DNA from: Flavobacteriales bacterium | Lineage (GTDB): Bacteria > Bacteroidota > Bacteroidia > Flavobacteriales > TMED113 | Direction: 5' to 3' | Assembly: GCA_002718895.1 (NCBI GenBank) | Contig: PBGD01000031.1 | Location: 1-64,000 of the forward strand | DNA: 64,000 nt | Part shown: piece after piece, positions 9,369 to 17,879 of the stretch | Layout of the letters: the number at the start of each line of letters is the position of its first letter | How positions within the stretch are numbered: the first letter of the stretch is position 1 | Program-made: the position numbers and the translations under genes | The notes under the pieces: model-generated | The model's input: the letters and a program-made list of their open reading frames with translations, nothing else | Databases searched by the model: none | Told to the model about the DNA's origin: nothing

Positions 9369-11135
9369 TTAAATTTTTCTCATTCTTAAGTTTGTAGGAG
9401 TAATTTCAAGATATTCATCTTCTTTTATATATTCCATTGATTCTTCTAGAGAAAACTCTGTTTTTGGTGTTATCTTCATGGCTTCATCAGAGCCAGATTT
9501 TCTCATATTTGTTAATTGTTTTCCTTTAATTAAATTAACTTCTAAGTCATTGTCTCTATTATGTTCTCCTATAACTTGACCTTTGTAAATTATTTGTGAT
9601 GAACTGACAAAAAACCTACCTCTGTCTTGTAACCTGTTTAATGCAAAACTAGTTGCAGGTCCTTGTTCACTTGAAATTAAAGAGCCCTTAGTTCTATTTT
9701 CAATATTACCAATATTTTTTTTAAACTCTTTAAATCTATGAGTCATAATAGCTGTGCCAGCAGAAACAGTTAAAATAAGATTTCTTAGGCCGATTAATCC
9801 ACGTGATGGAATATTAAATTCTAAATGCTGTAAATCTCCTTTTGGTTCCATAATTAATAATTCTCCTTTTCTTTTAGTTGCAAGTTCCACACATTTTCCT
9901 GAAAATTTTTCTGGAACATCAATAACTAAAGTTTCAAATGGTTCATGTTTTTCTCCGTCAATTTCTTTTTCAATTACTTGTGGTTTTCCAACTTGAAGTT
10001 CATAGCCTTCTCTCCTCATTGTTTCAATTAAAATAGATAAATGAAGGACACCTCTTCCAAAAACATTAAATTTGTCTTCAGATTCTGTTTCCTCAACTCG
10101 TAAAGCTAGATTTTTTTCTGTTTCTTTAAATAATCTTTCTCTAAGGTGTCTAGATGTTACATATTTACCTTCCTTTCCAAAAAATGGGGAGTTGTTAATT
10201 GTGAATAACATACTCATAGTTGGTTCATCAATTTTAATTCTGGGTAGAGGTGTTGGTTCTTCTAAGCTTGAGATAGTATCACCAATTTCAAAATCATCAA
10301 TACCTACAATTGCACATATATCTCCAGATATTACTTCATTTATTGCTTTTTTTCCTAAGTTTTCAAATTCAAATAGTTCTTTAATTCGTATTTTTTTATT
10401 TTTATTTGTTTGGCATAAAAAATACTCTTCCCCTTTTTTTAGTTTACCTTGATAAACTCTTCCTATGGCAATTCTACCCTTAAAACTTGAGTAATCTAAT
10501 GATGTTATTTGCATTTGAACATTTCCATCTCTTTTAGGGGCTTTAGGAATGTGATTAATAATCTGATCTAAAAGTGGATTTATATTATTTGTTGGTTCCT
10601 TCCAATCAGAGCTCATCCAACCTTGTTTAGATGAGCCATATATTGTTTCAAAATCTAATTGATACTCCGATGCATTAAGATTAAACATTAAATCAAAAAC
10701 AGATTCTTGGACTAAATCTGGTTGACAATTTTCCTTATCAATTTTATTTATCACCAATATAGGTTTAAGATTTAATTCGATAGCTTTTTCTAAAACAAAT
10801 CTAGTTTGAGGCATTATACCTTCAAATGCATCTACTAATAATAATACACCATCAGCCATTTTGAGGACCCTTTCAACTTCACCTCCAAAATCTGCGTGTC
10901 CAGGTGTGTCAATTATATTAATTTTAACTTTTTTATATCTTACAGAAATATTTTTAGATAAAATTGTTATACCTCTTTCTCTTTCCAAATCATTACTGTC
11001 TAAAATAAGTTCAAGATTTTCTTTTTTTATATTTTCAGTAATGCATGTTTGAATGATTCTATCAACTAATGTTGTTTTACCATGATCAACATGTGCGATA
11101 ATAGCTATATTTCTAATTGATTCAACAATACTCAT
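9369..11135 (-). CDS. typA: Ribosome-associated GTPase TypA/BipA
   Basis: This 588-residue translational GTPase shows G1 AHVDHGKT (14-21), switch II DTPGH (76-80) and G4 NKID (130-133), followed by EF-G-like domains and the BipA-specific C-terminal domain (PSRGLIGLRN, then a Gly-rich stretch near the end). BipA binds the ribosome and assists assembly and stress responses. Length is typical (about 600). It heads the bipA-ubiE pair. The 87 bases upstream are shared with the divergent small AraC-like gene and contain a sigma-54-like site on the other strand. Confidence 0.96.
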   Translation of the reverse strand: MSIVESIRNIAIIAHVDHGKTTLVDRIIQTCITENIKKENLELILDSNDLERERGITILSKNISVRYKKVKINIIDTPGHADFGGEVERVLKMADGVLLLVDAFEGIMPQTRFVLEKAIELNLKPILVINKIDKENCQPDLVQESVFDLMFNLNASEYQLDFETIYGSSKQGWMSSDWKEPTNNINPLLDQIINHIPKAPKRDGNVQMQITSLDYSSFKGRIAIGRVYQGKLKKGEEYFLCQTNKNKKIRIKELFEFENLGKKAINEVISGDICAIVGIDDFEIGDTISSLEEPTPLPRIKIDEPTMSMLFTINNSPFFGKEGKYVTSRHLRERLFKETEKNLALRVEETESEDKFNVFGRGVLHLSILIETMRREGYELQVGKPQVIEKEIDGEKHEPFETLVIDVPEKFSGKCVELATKRKGELLIMEPKGDLQHLEFNIPSRGLIGLRNLILTVSAGTAIMTHRFKEFKKNIGNIENRTKGSLISSEQGPATSFALNRLQDRGRFFVSSSQIIYKGQVIGEHNRDNDLEVNLIKGKQLTNMRKSGSDEAMKITPKTEFSLEESMEYIKEDEYLEITPTNLRMRKI

Positions 11136-11184
11136 TATAAATAAATTTTTATAAAATTAATTTTTTTTTAACTATTTAAAACTT

Positions 11185-11199
11185 TGGCACAGTATTTGG
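11185..11199 (+). promoter_or_regulatory. Sigma-54-like promoter site before the mini AraC gene
   Basis: TGGCAC (11185-11190), a 5-base spacer and TTGG (11196-11199) fit the RpoN pattern TGGCAC-N5-TTGC, with correct GG-N10-G spacing and one mismatch in the last base. Transcription would start about 12 bases later, leaving a leader of roughly 12 bases before the ATG at 11223. One site of this length can arise by chance in A+T-rich DNA, although its G/C-containing core stands out here. Confidence 0.4.
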
Positions 11200-11222
11200 T
11201 TTATAGTTAATAAAATTTTATT

Positions 11223-11468
11223 ATGAATAATTTCACAACAAACAAAATAATTAACATTAATCAACTCATAAGTGGAGATCAAATTAAATTAAAAATATTA
11301 ACTAGAACAAAAAGATTTTTAGATTGTAACTTTGGTAAAAAAATTGATTTTAATGACTTGGCTTTACTTCAAGGTTGCTCTCAAAATCAATTAATAAGCA
11401 TGTTTAAATCTTATTTTGATATCACTTTGAATCAATATTTAATTTTAAAACGAGCAGAAAATGTTTAA
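11223..11468 (+). CDS. Half-length AraC-type helix-turn-helix protein
   Basis: This 81-residue protein aligns by eye to the first half of an AraC/XylS DNA-binding domain. IDFNDLALLQGCSQNQL corresponds to the first helix-turn-helix. MFKSYFDITLNQYLILKR corresponds to the segment leading into the linker helix (FKxxFGxTPxxYLxxxR). The stop then removes the linker and the entire second helix-turn-helix, and the downstream 50 bases hold no continuation. It could be a remnant of a larger regulator or a functional small regulator. A sigma-54-like site lies just upstream, which argues against simple decay. It converges with the HMA/MauE membrane gene; AraC-like regulators and metal-binding membrane proteins often neighbour each other in this phylum. 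Confidence 0.6.
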   Translation: MNNFTTNKIININQLISGDQIKLKILTRTKRFLDCNFGKKIDFNDLALLQGCSQNQLISMFKSYFDITLNQYLILKRAENV

Positions 11469-11518
11469 ATTTTTCACAAAATATTTTTAAATAATACTAA
11501 TACTTATTAATACAAAAA

Positions 11519-12226
11519 TCAAAAAGAAAATAACATTAAAATACTCATAAGTATCATAACTGTATTCTCAATTAAAGTAATTTTTGTAATAGGTAAATTA
11601 AAAATACTCCCTAAACATGCACAATTTATTTTACTCTTATTTTTAATTGTATTAAAAACTCCAATACAATTAATTAAAAGGATAATTATAGTTATAATTA
11701 AACTAATTGAAGTGAAGGATCGATATAAAAAATTAAAACCTAGCATTGTCTCAATAAAAGGGTATGCAAATGCATAGATTTTAAATTTTTTAGCTATTGG
11801 GTCATACAAAACAAAAGAGTTAACAAACTTTTTAAAACTTAAAAATTTAAAAAAACTAAATACAACAAAAAAAATCCCCATATAATCTAACATGAAATTA
11901 CTAGTTTGGAAATTATTAATGTTTAACAACAAACTTGTTAAAATAATATAGCTAGTTATAAGAAATAAAGGATAGAATTTTCTAACTGAATCAATTATCT
12001 TTTTATTTTTTGATGACATGTTAATTATTTTATAATCATTCCTTAGGTAATTTTCTAAATCTTTAATGTCTATTTCATTTTTTAAATAAATTTTAAACTT
12101 ATATAATTTCTCATCATATGAAATGTCTTGTATTTCTTCACATAACTTTAAGTCATTAATTATATTATTAACACAGTTTTGACATTTGATCCCCTTAATA
12201 TTTAATAGTTTGTAGTTTTGTGTCAT
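11519..12226 (-). CDS. Heavy-metal-associated domain fused to MauE/DoxX-like membrane domain
   Basis: The 235-residue protein begins with an HMA-like domain (residues 1-70) carrying the metal motif CQNC at Cys15-Cys18. Four predicted membrane helices follow (about 84-104, 112-131, 150-190, 218-235). The pair Cys202/Cys204 in NCACLGS sits before the last helix, as in MauE/DoxX-like redox-associated membrane proteins. A role in metal or disulfide handling at the inner membrane is inferred, for example passing a soft metal from the HMA domain to the CAC pair. It converges with the mini AraC gene and diverges from the photolyase gene. Substrate is unknown. Confidence 0.75.
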   Translation of the reverse strand: MTQNYKLLNIKGIKCQNCVNNIINDLKLCEEIQDISYDEKLYKFKIYLKNEIDIKDLENYLRNDYKIINMSSKNKKIIDSVRKFYPLFLITSYIILTSLLLNINNFQTSNFMLDYMGIFFVVFSFFKFLSFKKFVNSFVLYDPIAKKFKIYAFAYPFIETMLGFNFLYRSFTSISLIITIIILLINCIGVFNTIKNKSKINCACLGSIFNLPITKITLIENTVMILMSILMLFSF

Positions 12227-12305
12227 CTATACAAGATATTTTAATAATTTTTATTAAACATACATACAATATTTTTTAATGATTAATAATTGATATTTTT
12301 ATTTT

Positions 12306-13589
12306 ATGAAAGTAAACTTATTTTGGTTTAGAAGAGATTTAAGATTAGAAGATAATACTGCATTAATTGCTGCATTACTTAAAAGTAATGTTATTCCGAT
12401 TTTTATTTTTGACAAGTATATTTTAGATAAAATTGAAAAGAATGACTCAAGACTATCATTTATACACTTATTATTAAATTCAATAAATAAATCTTTAAAA
12501 AAAATAAATTCTGGACTTATTACATATTATGGATACCCTCTAGAAGTTTGGAAAAAAATAGTTGATCAATATGAAATTGAAACTGTTTTTTGGAATAAAG
12601 ATTATGAACCTTATAGTATTAAAAGAGACGATAGTATTATTAAACTACTTGAATCACATAATATTAAAGTGAAAACTTTCAAAGATCAAGTTGTTTTTGA
12701 AGAATTTGAAGTTTTAAAAAAAGATAATACTCCCTACACTGTTTTTACACCTTTTAAAAATAAATGGTTAGAAAAGTTTAAAGTTATTTATGGTTCATCA
12801 ATTAAATGTAATAACAAAATAAATATTCACAATTTTTACAATCATGATACTGAAATAATGTCTTTAAAAGAAATAGGTTTTATTGAGTCTACATTAAAAG
12901 TACAGCCCATTAATTTTAAAAATATCTCTGATTATGATCAATTTAGAAATTTCCCATATATTGAAAAAAATTCATTTCTTGGACCCCATTTGAGATTTGG
13001 TTCAATTTCTGTTAGAAAGTGTGTGAATTTTGCCTTAGAAACTAATTTAACATTTTTATCTGAACTAATTTGGCGTGAATTTTTTATGCAAATTCTATTT
13101 CATTTCCCTCATGTTGAATATGCATCTTTTAAGTCTAAATACAATAAAATAAAATGGCTTAATAATAAACAAGATTTTAAAAAATGGTGTAATGGAGAAA
13201 CTGGTTATCCTTTAGTCGATGCTGGAATGAGACAACTAAATGCAACTGGATATATGCATAATAGAGTTAGAATGATAACAGCGAGTTTTTTAGTTAAACA
13301 TTTATTAATTGATTGGCGATGGGGAGAAAATTATTTTGCTCAAAAATTATTAGATTATGAATTATCATCAAATAATGGCAATTGGCAATGGGCAGCAGGT
13401 ACGGGTTGTGACTCAGCACCATATTTTAGAATTTTCAATCCCAAAGAACAATTAAAAAAGTATGATGCAAAATTTATTTATATTAAAAAATGGGTTGATA
13501 ATATTTCTACATCAACATATCCTGAGGAAATGATAGATCATAAATACGCTAGAGATCGGTGTCTTCAATTATATAAAAAAGTAATTTAA
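12306..13589 (+). CDS. phrB: Deoxyribodipyrimidine photolyase (class I CPD photolyase)
   Basis: This 427-residue protein starts with the photolyase N-domain (NLFWFRRDLRLEDN). Its FAD-binding C-domain has ELIWREFF (253-260), GETGYPLVDAGMRQL (297-311) and NGNWQWAAGTGCDSAPYF (357-374), so the flavin pocket is complete. It would use blue or near-UV light to split cyclobutane pyrimidine dimers. The 6-4 photolyases and some cryptochromes share the fold, but the WQWAAGTG version of the active site fits CPD photolyase best. It appears monocistronic. A second UV-repair enzyme (UvsE) lies about 9 kb downstream. Confidence 0.94.
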   Translation: MKVNLFWFRRDLRLEDNTALIAALLKSNVIPIFIFDKYILDKIEKNDSRLSFIHLLLNSINKSLKKINSGLITYYGYPLEVWKKIVDQYEIETVFWNKDYEPYSIKRDDSIIKLLESHNIKVKTFKDQVVFEEFEVLKKDNTPYTVFTPFKNKWLEKFKVIYGSSIKCNNKINIHNFYNHDTEIMSLKEIGFIESTLKVQPINFKNISDYDQFRNFPYIEKNSFLGPHLRFGSISVRKCVNFALETNLTFLSELIWREFFMQILFHFPHVEYASFKSKYNKIKWLNNKQDFKKWCNGETGYPLVDAGMRQLNATGYMHNRVRMITASFLVKHLLIDWRWGENYFAQKLLDYELSSNNGNWQWAAGTGCDSAPYFRIFNPKEQLKKYDAKFIYIKKWVDNISTSTYPEEMIDHKYARDRCLQLYKKVI

Positions 13590-13617
13590 TTATATTTATT
13601 AATATTATTTCATCACT

Positions 13618-14592
13618 ATGAATAAAGTATATATTTTTTTACTAATCCCTTTTATCTTTTATTCCCAAAATGATGATAAGTTATTTGCTGTTTTTTATAA
13701 CGTGGAAAATTTATTTGATACCATCAATAACTTAAACTTTAATGATGTGGAATACTTGCCAGATAGTGAGAAAAGATGGGATACATATAAATATAATCAC
13801 AAACTTAGCCAAATTGAAAAAGTTTTTTTTAATATTATTCATGATAAAAATAATGGTAAAATACCTGATATTATTGGTCTCTGTGAGGTTGAAAATAAAC
13901 TTGTTATTGAAGATCTCTTAAAAACCCCATTATTTAACAATAATAATTATACAATTATTCACCAAGATAGTCCTGATAAAAGAGGAATCGATTGTGCATT
14001 ACTAGTCAGTAAAAAATTAAAAATTGTTAAAAGTGATTTTATTTTAATTAATAATCCTAATGCTAATAGACCAACTAGAGATATTGTTTATGCTAAATTA
14101 GAGTTTAATCACCAATTAATAAATGTTTTTGTCAACCATTGGCCATCAAGATGGGGAGGTCAGAAAGAAACAAATTATAAAAGAGTTTTTGCTGCAAATG
14201 TTTTAAGAGATTATTTAGATAACCATACTCAAGTTGATGAATATAATTTAATAATGGGTGATTTCAATGATCATCCTGATAATGAAAGCTTAGATAAAGT
14301 GCTTGTAAATGATGATTTAGTTAACTTAATGGATCCTAAATTTGTATTAGGAATAGGTTCTTATAATTATAAAGGAGATTGGAATTGGTTAGATCAAATA
14401 ATTATTTCCAAAGATCTTGTAGATTTAAATAAAAATTCATTAGAAGTAGGTTCTTACCAAAAAGATTTTATGATGTATAAAAATGAGCATGGCGAAATTT
14501 ACCCTAATAGATCATTTGGTGGAAATAGATGGTATGGAGGTTTTTCTGATCATCTTCCCATTTATTGTATTTTTAGAATTCCATTTAATTAG
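13618..14592 (+). CDS. Secreted endonuclease/exonuclease/phosphatase-fold protein
   Basis: This 324-residue protein has a signal peptide of about 17 residues ending before Gln (FYSQN). EEP-fold active-site motifs are all visible: FYNVENLFD, the metal Glu in GLCEVEN, NHWPSRWGG, GDFNDHPDN, DWNWLDQI and the final SDHLPIY. The family includes nucleases and phosphodiesterases. Bacteroidota secreted members like this are usually annotated only as EEP proteins, and a nuclease scavenging extracellular DNA or RNA for phosphate is one inference. No T9SS tail is seen, so it is probably periplasmic. It ends 6 bases before the convergent Nei gene. Confidence 0.87.
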   Translation: MNKVYIFLLIPFIFYSQNDDKLFAVFYNVENLFDTINNLNFNDVEYLPDSEKRWDTYKYNHKLSQIEKVFFNIIHDKNNGKIPDIIGLCEVENKLVIEDLLKTPLFNNNNYTIIHQDSPDKRGIDCALLVSKKLKIVKSDFILINNPNANRPTRDIVYAKLEFNHQLINVFVNHWPSRWGGQKETNYKRVFAANVLRDYLDNHTQVDEYNLIMGDFNDHPDNESLDKVLVNDDLVNLMDPKFVLGIGSYNYKGDWNWLDQIIISKDLVDLNKNSLEVGSYQKDFMMYKNEHGEIYPNRSFGGNRWYGGFSDHLPIYCIFRIPFN

Positions 14593-14598
14593 TTTTGG

Positions 14599-15399
14599 TT
14601 ATTTCTTTAATTTTTGTAGCTTTTCACAAATCCAAGATTTTCTATTATCTGATGTGATAAGCGATTTGATTGGGTAGTTGTCATGTGTATTTTTTTTACC
14701 ATAAATTTTTAATATAAAATTTGATTTTTTAAACGGATTTTTAAAATCTTTAAGTTCCGCACCACCACTTTTATAACTTAAATCCATAATTTTTTTAGTA
14801 TTTTTTATAAGTTTGATTTTAGTTTTTTCATCTAGATTGATCCATTTTTCTTCAGGGTGTAATTTTGATTCAAATAAAGTTTCAGATTTAATATAGTTAC
14901 CTACACCAGGAAAATACGATTGATTCATTAAAATTGAACATAAAGATTTTTTAGTTTTAATTTTTGAATTTAAAAAACTTATGTGTTGTGTTAAGTCATA
15001 TTTATTATTAAGTAAATCAAACTCGGATTGATTTTTTTGTTCTAACTCCTGAAGATTAATTATTCTTACTTTACCAAACTTTCTAACATCTTTATAAAAT
15101 AATTCTTTGTTTTTGGTAAAAACCCTAAAGTGACAGTGTTTTTCAAAATTATTTAACCACCCACCAGTCATTCCTAGGTGTAAATTAAATATTAATTTAT
15201 TTTTTAAACCTATAAATATGTTTTTACCTATTGTAAAGGTTGATGTATAATTCTCTAAATTATTATTTAATAAATGAAATATTTTAGAATATTTTTGTGT
15301 ATAATAATCTGATGTCATTTCAAATCGCACGGATTTACTATTTGAAAAAAAATTATTAAAGTAATCTGATGCAATTTTTACTTCTGGGCCTTCTGGCAT
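14599..15399 (-). CDS. Fpg/Nei-family DNA glycosylase with zinc-less finger
   Basis: This 266-residue protein starts MPEGPEV, which supplies the catalytic Pro2/Glu3. It has Lys59 in the beta-sandwich and the helix-two-turn-helix motif with VGNYIKSE (166-173). The C-terminus aligns with the Fpg/Nei zinc finger (DNRKSWICEKLQ) and keeps the key Arg, but only one Cys remains instead of four, so it must be a zinc-less finger as in NEIL1-type enzymes. It should excise oxidised bases and nick the strand. Whether it prefers pyrimidines (Nei) or 8-oxoguanine (Fpg) cannot be settled, although MPEGPE is the Nei form. It lies 31 bases downstream of the CNNM/CorC gene. Confidence 0.88.
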   Translation of the reverse strand: MPEGPEVKIASDYFNNFFSNSKSVRFEMTSDYYTQKYSKIFHLLNNNLENYTSTFTIGKNIFIGLKNKLIFNLHLGMTGGWLNNFEKHCHFRVFTKNKELFYKDVRKFGKVRIINLQELEQKNQSEFDLLNNKYDLTQHISFLNSKIKTKKSLCSILMNQSYFPGVGNYIKSETLFESKLHPEEKWINLDEKTKIKLIKNTKKIMDLSYKSGGAELKDFKNPFKKSNFILKIYGKKNTHDNYPIKSLITSDNRKSWICEKLQKLKK

Positions 15400-15430
15400 T
15401 GTGATAAATATTAATTTTTGAAACTATAAA

Positions 15431-16486
15431 CTAGCTACTTAGTTTATTTAAGATTTTATATTTTTTTTGTCTTTTACTCCATCTATCTTTAGCATATTTT
15501 TGCATATCAATAACTTCATCTTTTTCATCAGTGATTTCTAAACCTAGTAAGGTTTCAATAATATCTTCCATGGTTATAATCCCATCTAGTCCACCATATT
15601 CATCAATTACTATAGCAATATGTTCCTTTTTTTCAACGAACTGATCCCATAGGTTAAATAGTGTGATATGATTAGGGATTGTTAAAATATCTCTTTTAAA
15701 TTGTTTGACTGGTAAATTTGAGTTATTTGCTTCAGATAATTTTTCAAGAATATCCTGTAAAAAGATATATCCTGTAATTTTTTCATTTTGTTCAGAAAAG
15801 GTAGGTATTCTAGAAAAGTTTAGATATTTTTTGTCATTTTGAAATTCTTGTAATGATAAGTTTTCATCTATCGATGTTACTACTACTCTAGGTGTCATGA
15901 TTTTAGTGACTTTTATTTTTTGAAGCTGTAGCATATTTTGTATGATTTTATTTTCTTTTTCACTGAAAATACCTTCGTTTGTGCCAATATTTGCCAAAGC
16001 AGCAATTTCTTCTCTGCTGGTTACATCTTCTCTTTTTTCACTAGATATTAATTTTGTTATTCTTGATGCTAGAATTACAAGCGGATATGTAATGATTAGC
16101 ATTATTTTAATTGAATTATAAGTCAACTTTGATAAGTATTTCCAATATTTTGCTCCAATTGTTTTAGGAATAATTTCTGTAATAATTAATATTAAAATAG
16201 TTAAAATTGCAGACACAATACCTAAAGATGCATGTCCAAATAGTTTTGTTGCTTCAGCACCAACTCCTGCTGCACCAATCGTGTGTGCGACTGTATTTAA
16301 TGATAATATTGCTGACAAAGGTTTGTCTATATTTTTTTTAAGTTTCAAAAATGAATTTGCCCATTTTTCCTTTTCCTTTATAACAGTTAGATAAGATTGA
16401 GGAGTAGATAGTAGAACTGACTCCGTTAAGGAGCAGATGAAGGACACGAATAATGCTAGAAATAAATAAGAAATTAATGCACTCAT
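15431..16486 (-). CDS. CNNM/CorC-type hemolysin-family membrane protein (DUF21 + CBS pair)
   Basis: This 351-residue protein has an N-terminal DUF21/CNNM membrane domain (about residues 1-170; LTESVLLS, NTVAHTIGAAG and TEIIPKTIGA are family hallmarks). A CBS-domain pair follows (about 195-320; KIMTPR, then IDEYGGLDGIITMEDI). The usual C-terminal CorC_HlyC domain is missing; the protein ends about 30 residues after the second CBS. CNNM/CorC proteins are linked to magnesium or sodium-coupled magnesium export, and the name hemolysin is historical. It probably heads an operon with the Nei glycosylase. Family call firm, transported ion inferred. Confidence 0.9.
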   Translation of the reverse strand: MSALISYLFLALFVSFICSLTESVLLSTPQSYLTVIKEKEKWANSFLKLKKNIDKPLSAILSLNTVAHTIGAAGVGAEATKLFGHASLGIVSAILTILILIITEIIPKTIGAKYWKYLSKLTYNSIKIMLIITYPLVILASRITKLISSEKREDVTSREEIAALANIGTNEGIFSEKENKIIQNMLQLQKIKVTKIMTPRVVVTSIDENLSLQEFQNDKKYLNFSRIPTFSEQNEKITGYIFLQDILEKLSEANNSNLPVKQFKRDILTIPNHITLFNLWDQFVEKKEHIAIVIDEYGGLDGIITMEDIIETLLGLEITDEKDEVIDMQKYAKDRWSKRQKKYKILNKLSS

Positions 16487-16538
16487 ATATTTATGAATAA
16501 ACTAAATTACAATTATTTTTCATTATATCTTTATATTT

Positions 16539-17879
16539 ATGATTGTGAGGCTATTTTTTTTATTTTTTTTATTTCCAATTATTTTATACTGTCAAATAAT
16601 AGATAGTGAACTTACTACTTCATGGTCAATCAATGATATTCTAGATATTTATACTTTTTCTAATATTCCAGATTATGCTGGAAGTGTAAATTATTCTGTT
16701 GAAGGATACAAAGTGAAATATATGACAGTTAATGAAAATGGCAGTTTGGTAGAAACTAGTGGTGCTATTTTTCTACCTGTTAATACAAGTTGTCCTTTGC
16801 CAATTTTAAGTTGGCAACATGGAACAATTGTAGAAGATGATGCAGCACCCTCTGAAAATATTGATAATCAATATATTGGTGTTGTAGCTGCTTCACATGG
16901 ATATATTGTTCTAATGAGTGATTATTTAGGGCTTGGTTCAGGTCAAGGATTTCATAATTATTGTCATTCTAAAACTGAAGCATCGTCAGTTATTGATTTG
17001 ATTTTGTCTTCAAAAGATTTTGCAAATTCACTTAATATTGAAATTAGTAATCAACTTTTTTTAATGGGATATTCTCAAGGAGGACATGCTACAATGGCAG
17101 CTGTAAGAGAAATAGAGGAGAGTTTTTCTGAATCATTAGTTATCACATCTTCTTGTCCTATGGCAGGACCTTATAGTATGTCAGATGCTCAGTTAGATAT
17201 GATTAACAATATTTATCCAAATCCTGGTTATTTCCCATATGTAATTTTTGCCTATCAAAATGTTTATGGCAATTTATATAATAACCCATCAGAAATTCTC
17301 AAGCCTGGTTTTGATGAGCTTTTTGAAATGTATAATGGTGAGTATAGTATGTCACAAATTAATCAACAAATTTGGTCTATTGCTTTTGATATTTATGGTA
17401 TTGATTCAGATAGTTTTACACCATTAGATATGCTAAATGAAAATTATTATAATGATTTTTTAATTAATGATAATCACCCTTTTAGATTAGCTTTAAAAGA
17501 CAATGATTTAATAGATTTTACACCTAATTCCCCTTTAAGACTAATTCATTGTAATGGTGATTTAGATGTTTCATTTCAAAATTCAGTTTTAGCATATCAA
17601 TCTTTTCAAGAAAATGCTTTAGAAGAAATTGATTTATTGGATGGTGGTAATTTTTCTCATGGTGATTGTGCGCTCATGTCAATTGTTGCTGCAAAATTAT
17701 ATTTTGATACAAAAGCTATTTTTTGTGATATAACTATTGAAGAAAGTTTAAATTTGAACAGTCTCTTTTATAGTGTAGATGTCTTAGGTCGGAAATTAGA
17801 TAAATCTTATTTACCTAATTTGTCAATTGAATTCTATGACGATGGATCATATAAAAAAGTTTTAAGATTGATAAACTAA
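16539..17879 (+). CDS. Secreted alpha/beta hydrolase (lipase-like) with short VDVLGR tail
   Basis: This 446-residue protein has a signal peptide ending in YC before Gln. The nucleophile elbow is GYSQGGHA, with Ser179. An acid residue in NGDLDVSF and the His in FSHGDCAL complete a plausible triad. The SWQHGT oxyanion region and overall layout resemble secretory lipases or other secreted esterases of the alpha/beta fold. The last 43 residues carry the tail seen in two other proteins here (SVDVLGR ... FYDDGSYKK), suggesting export to the cell surface or medium. It is convergent with the DUF4249 gene and overlaps it by 4 bases. Substrate unknown. Confidence 0.82.
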   Translation: MIVRLFFLFFLFPIILYCQIIDSELTTSWSINDILDIYTFSNIPDYAGSVNYSVEGYKVKYMTVNENGSLVETSGAIFLPVNTSCPLPILSWQHGTIVEDDAAPSENIDNQYIGVVAASHGYIVLMSDYLGLGSGQGFHNYCHSKTEASSVIDLILSSKDFANSLNIEISNQLFLMGYSQGGHATMAAVREIEESFSESLVITSSCPMAGPYSMSDAQLDMINNIYPNPGYFPYVIFAYQNVYGNLYNNPSEILKPGFDELFEMYNGEYSMSQINQQIWSIAFDIYGIDSDSFTPLDMLNENYYNDFLINDNHPFRLALKDNDLIDFTPNSPLRLIHCNGDLDVSFQNSVLAYQSFQENALEEIDLLDGGNFSHGDCALMSIVAAKLYFDTKAIFCDITIEESLNLNSLFYSVDVLGRKLDKSYLPNLSIEFYDDGSYKKVLRLIN

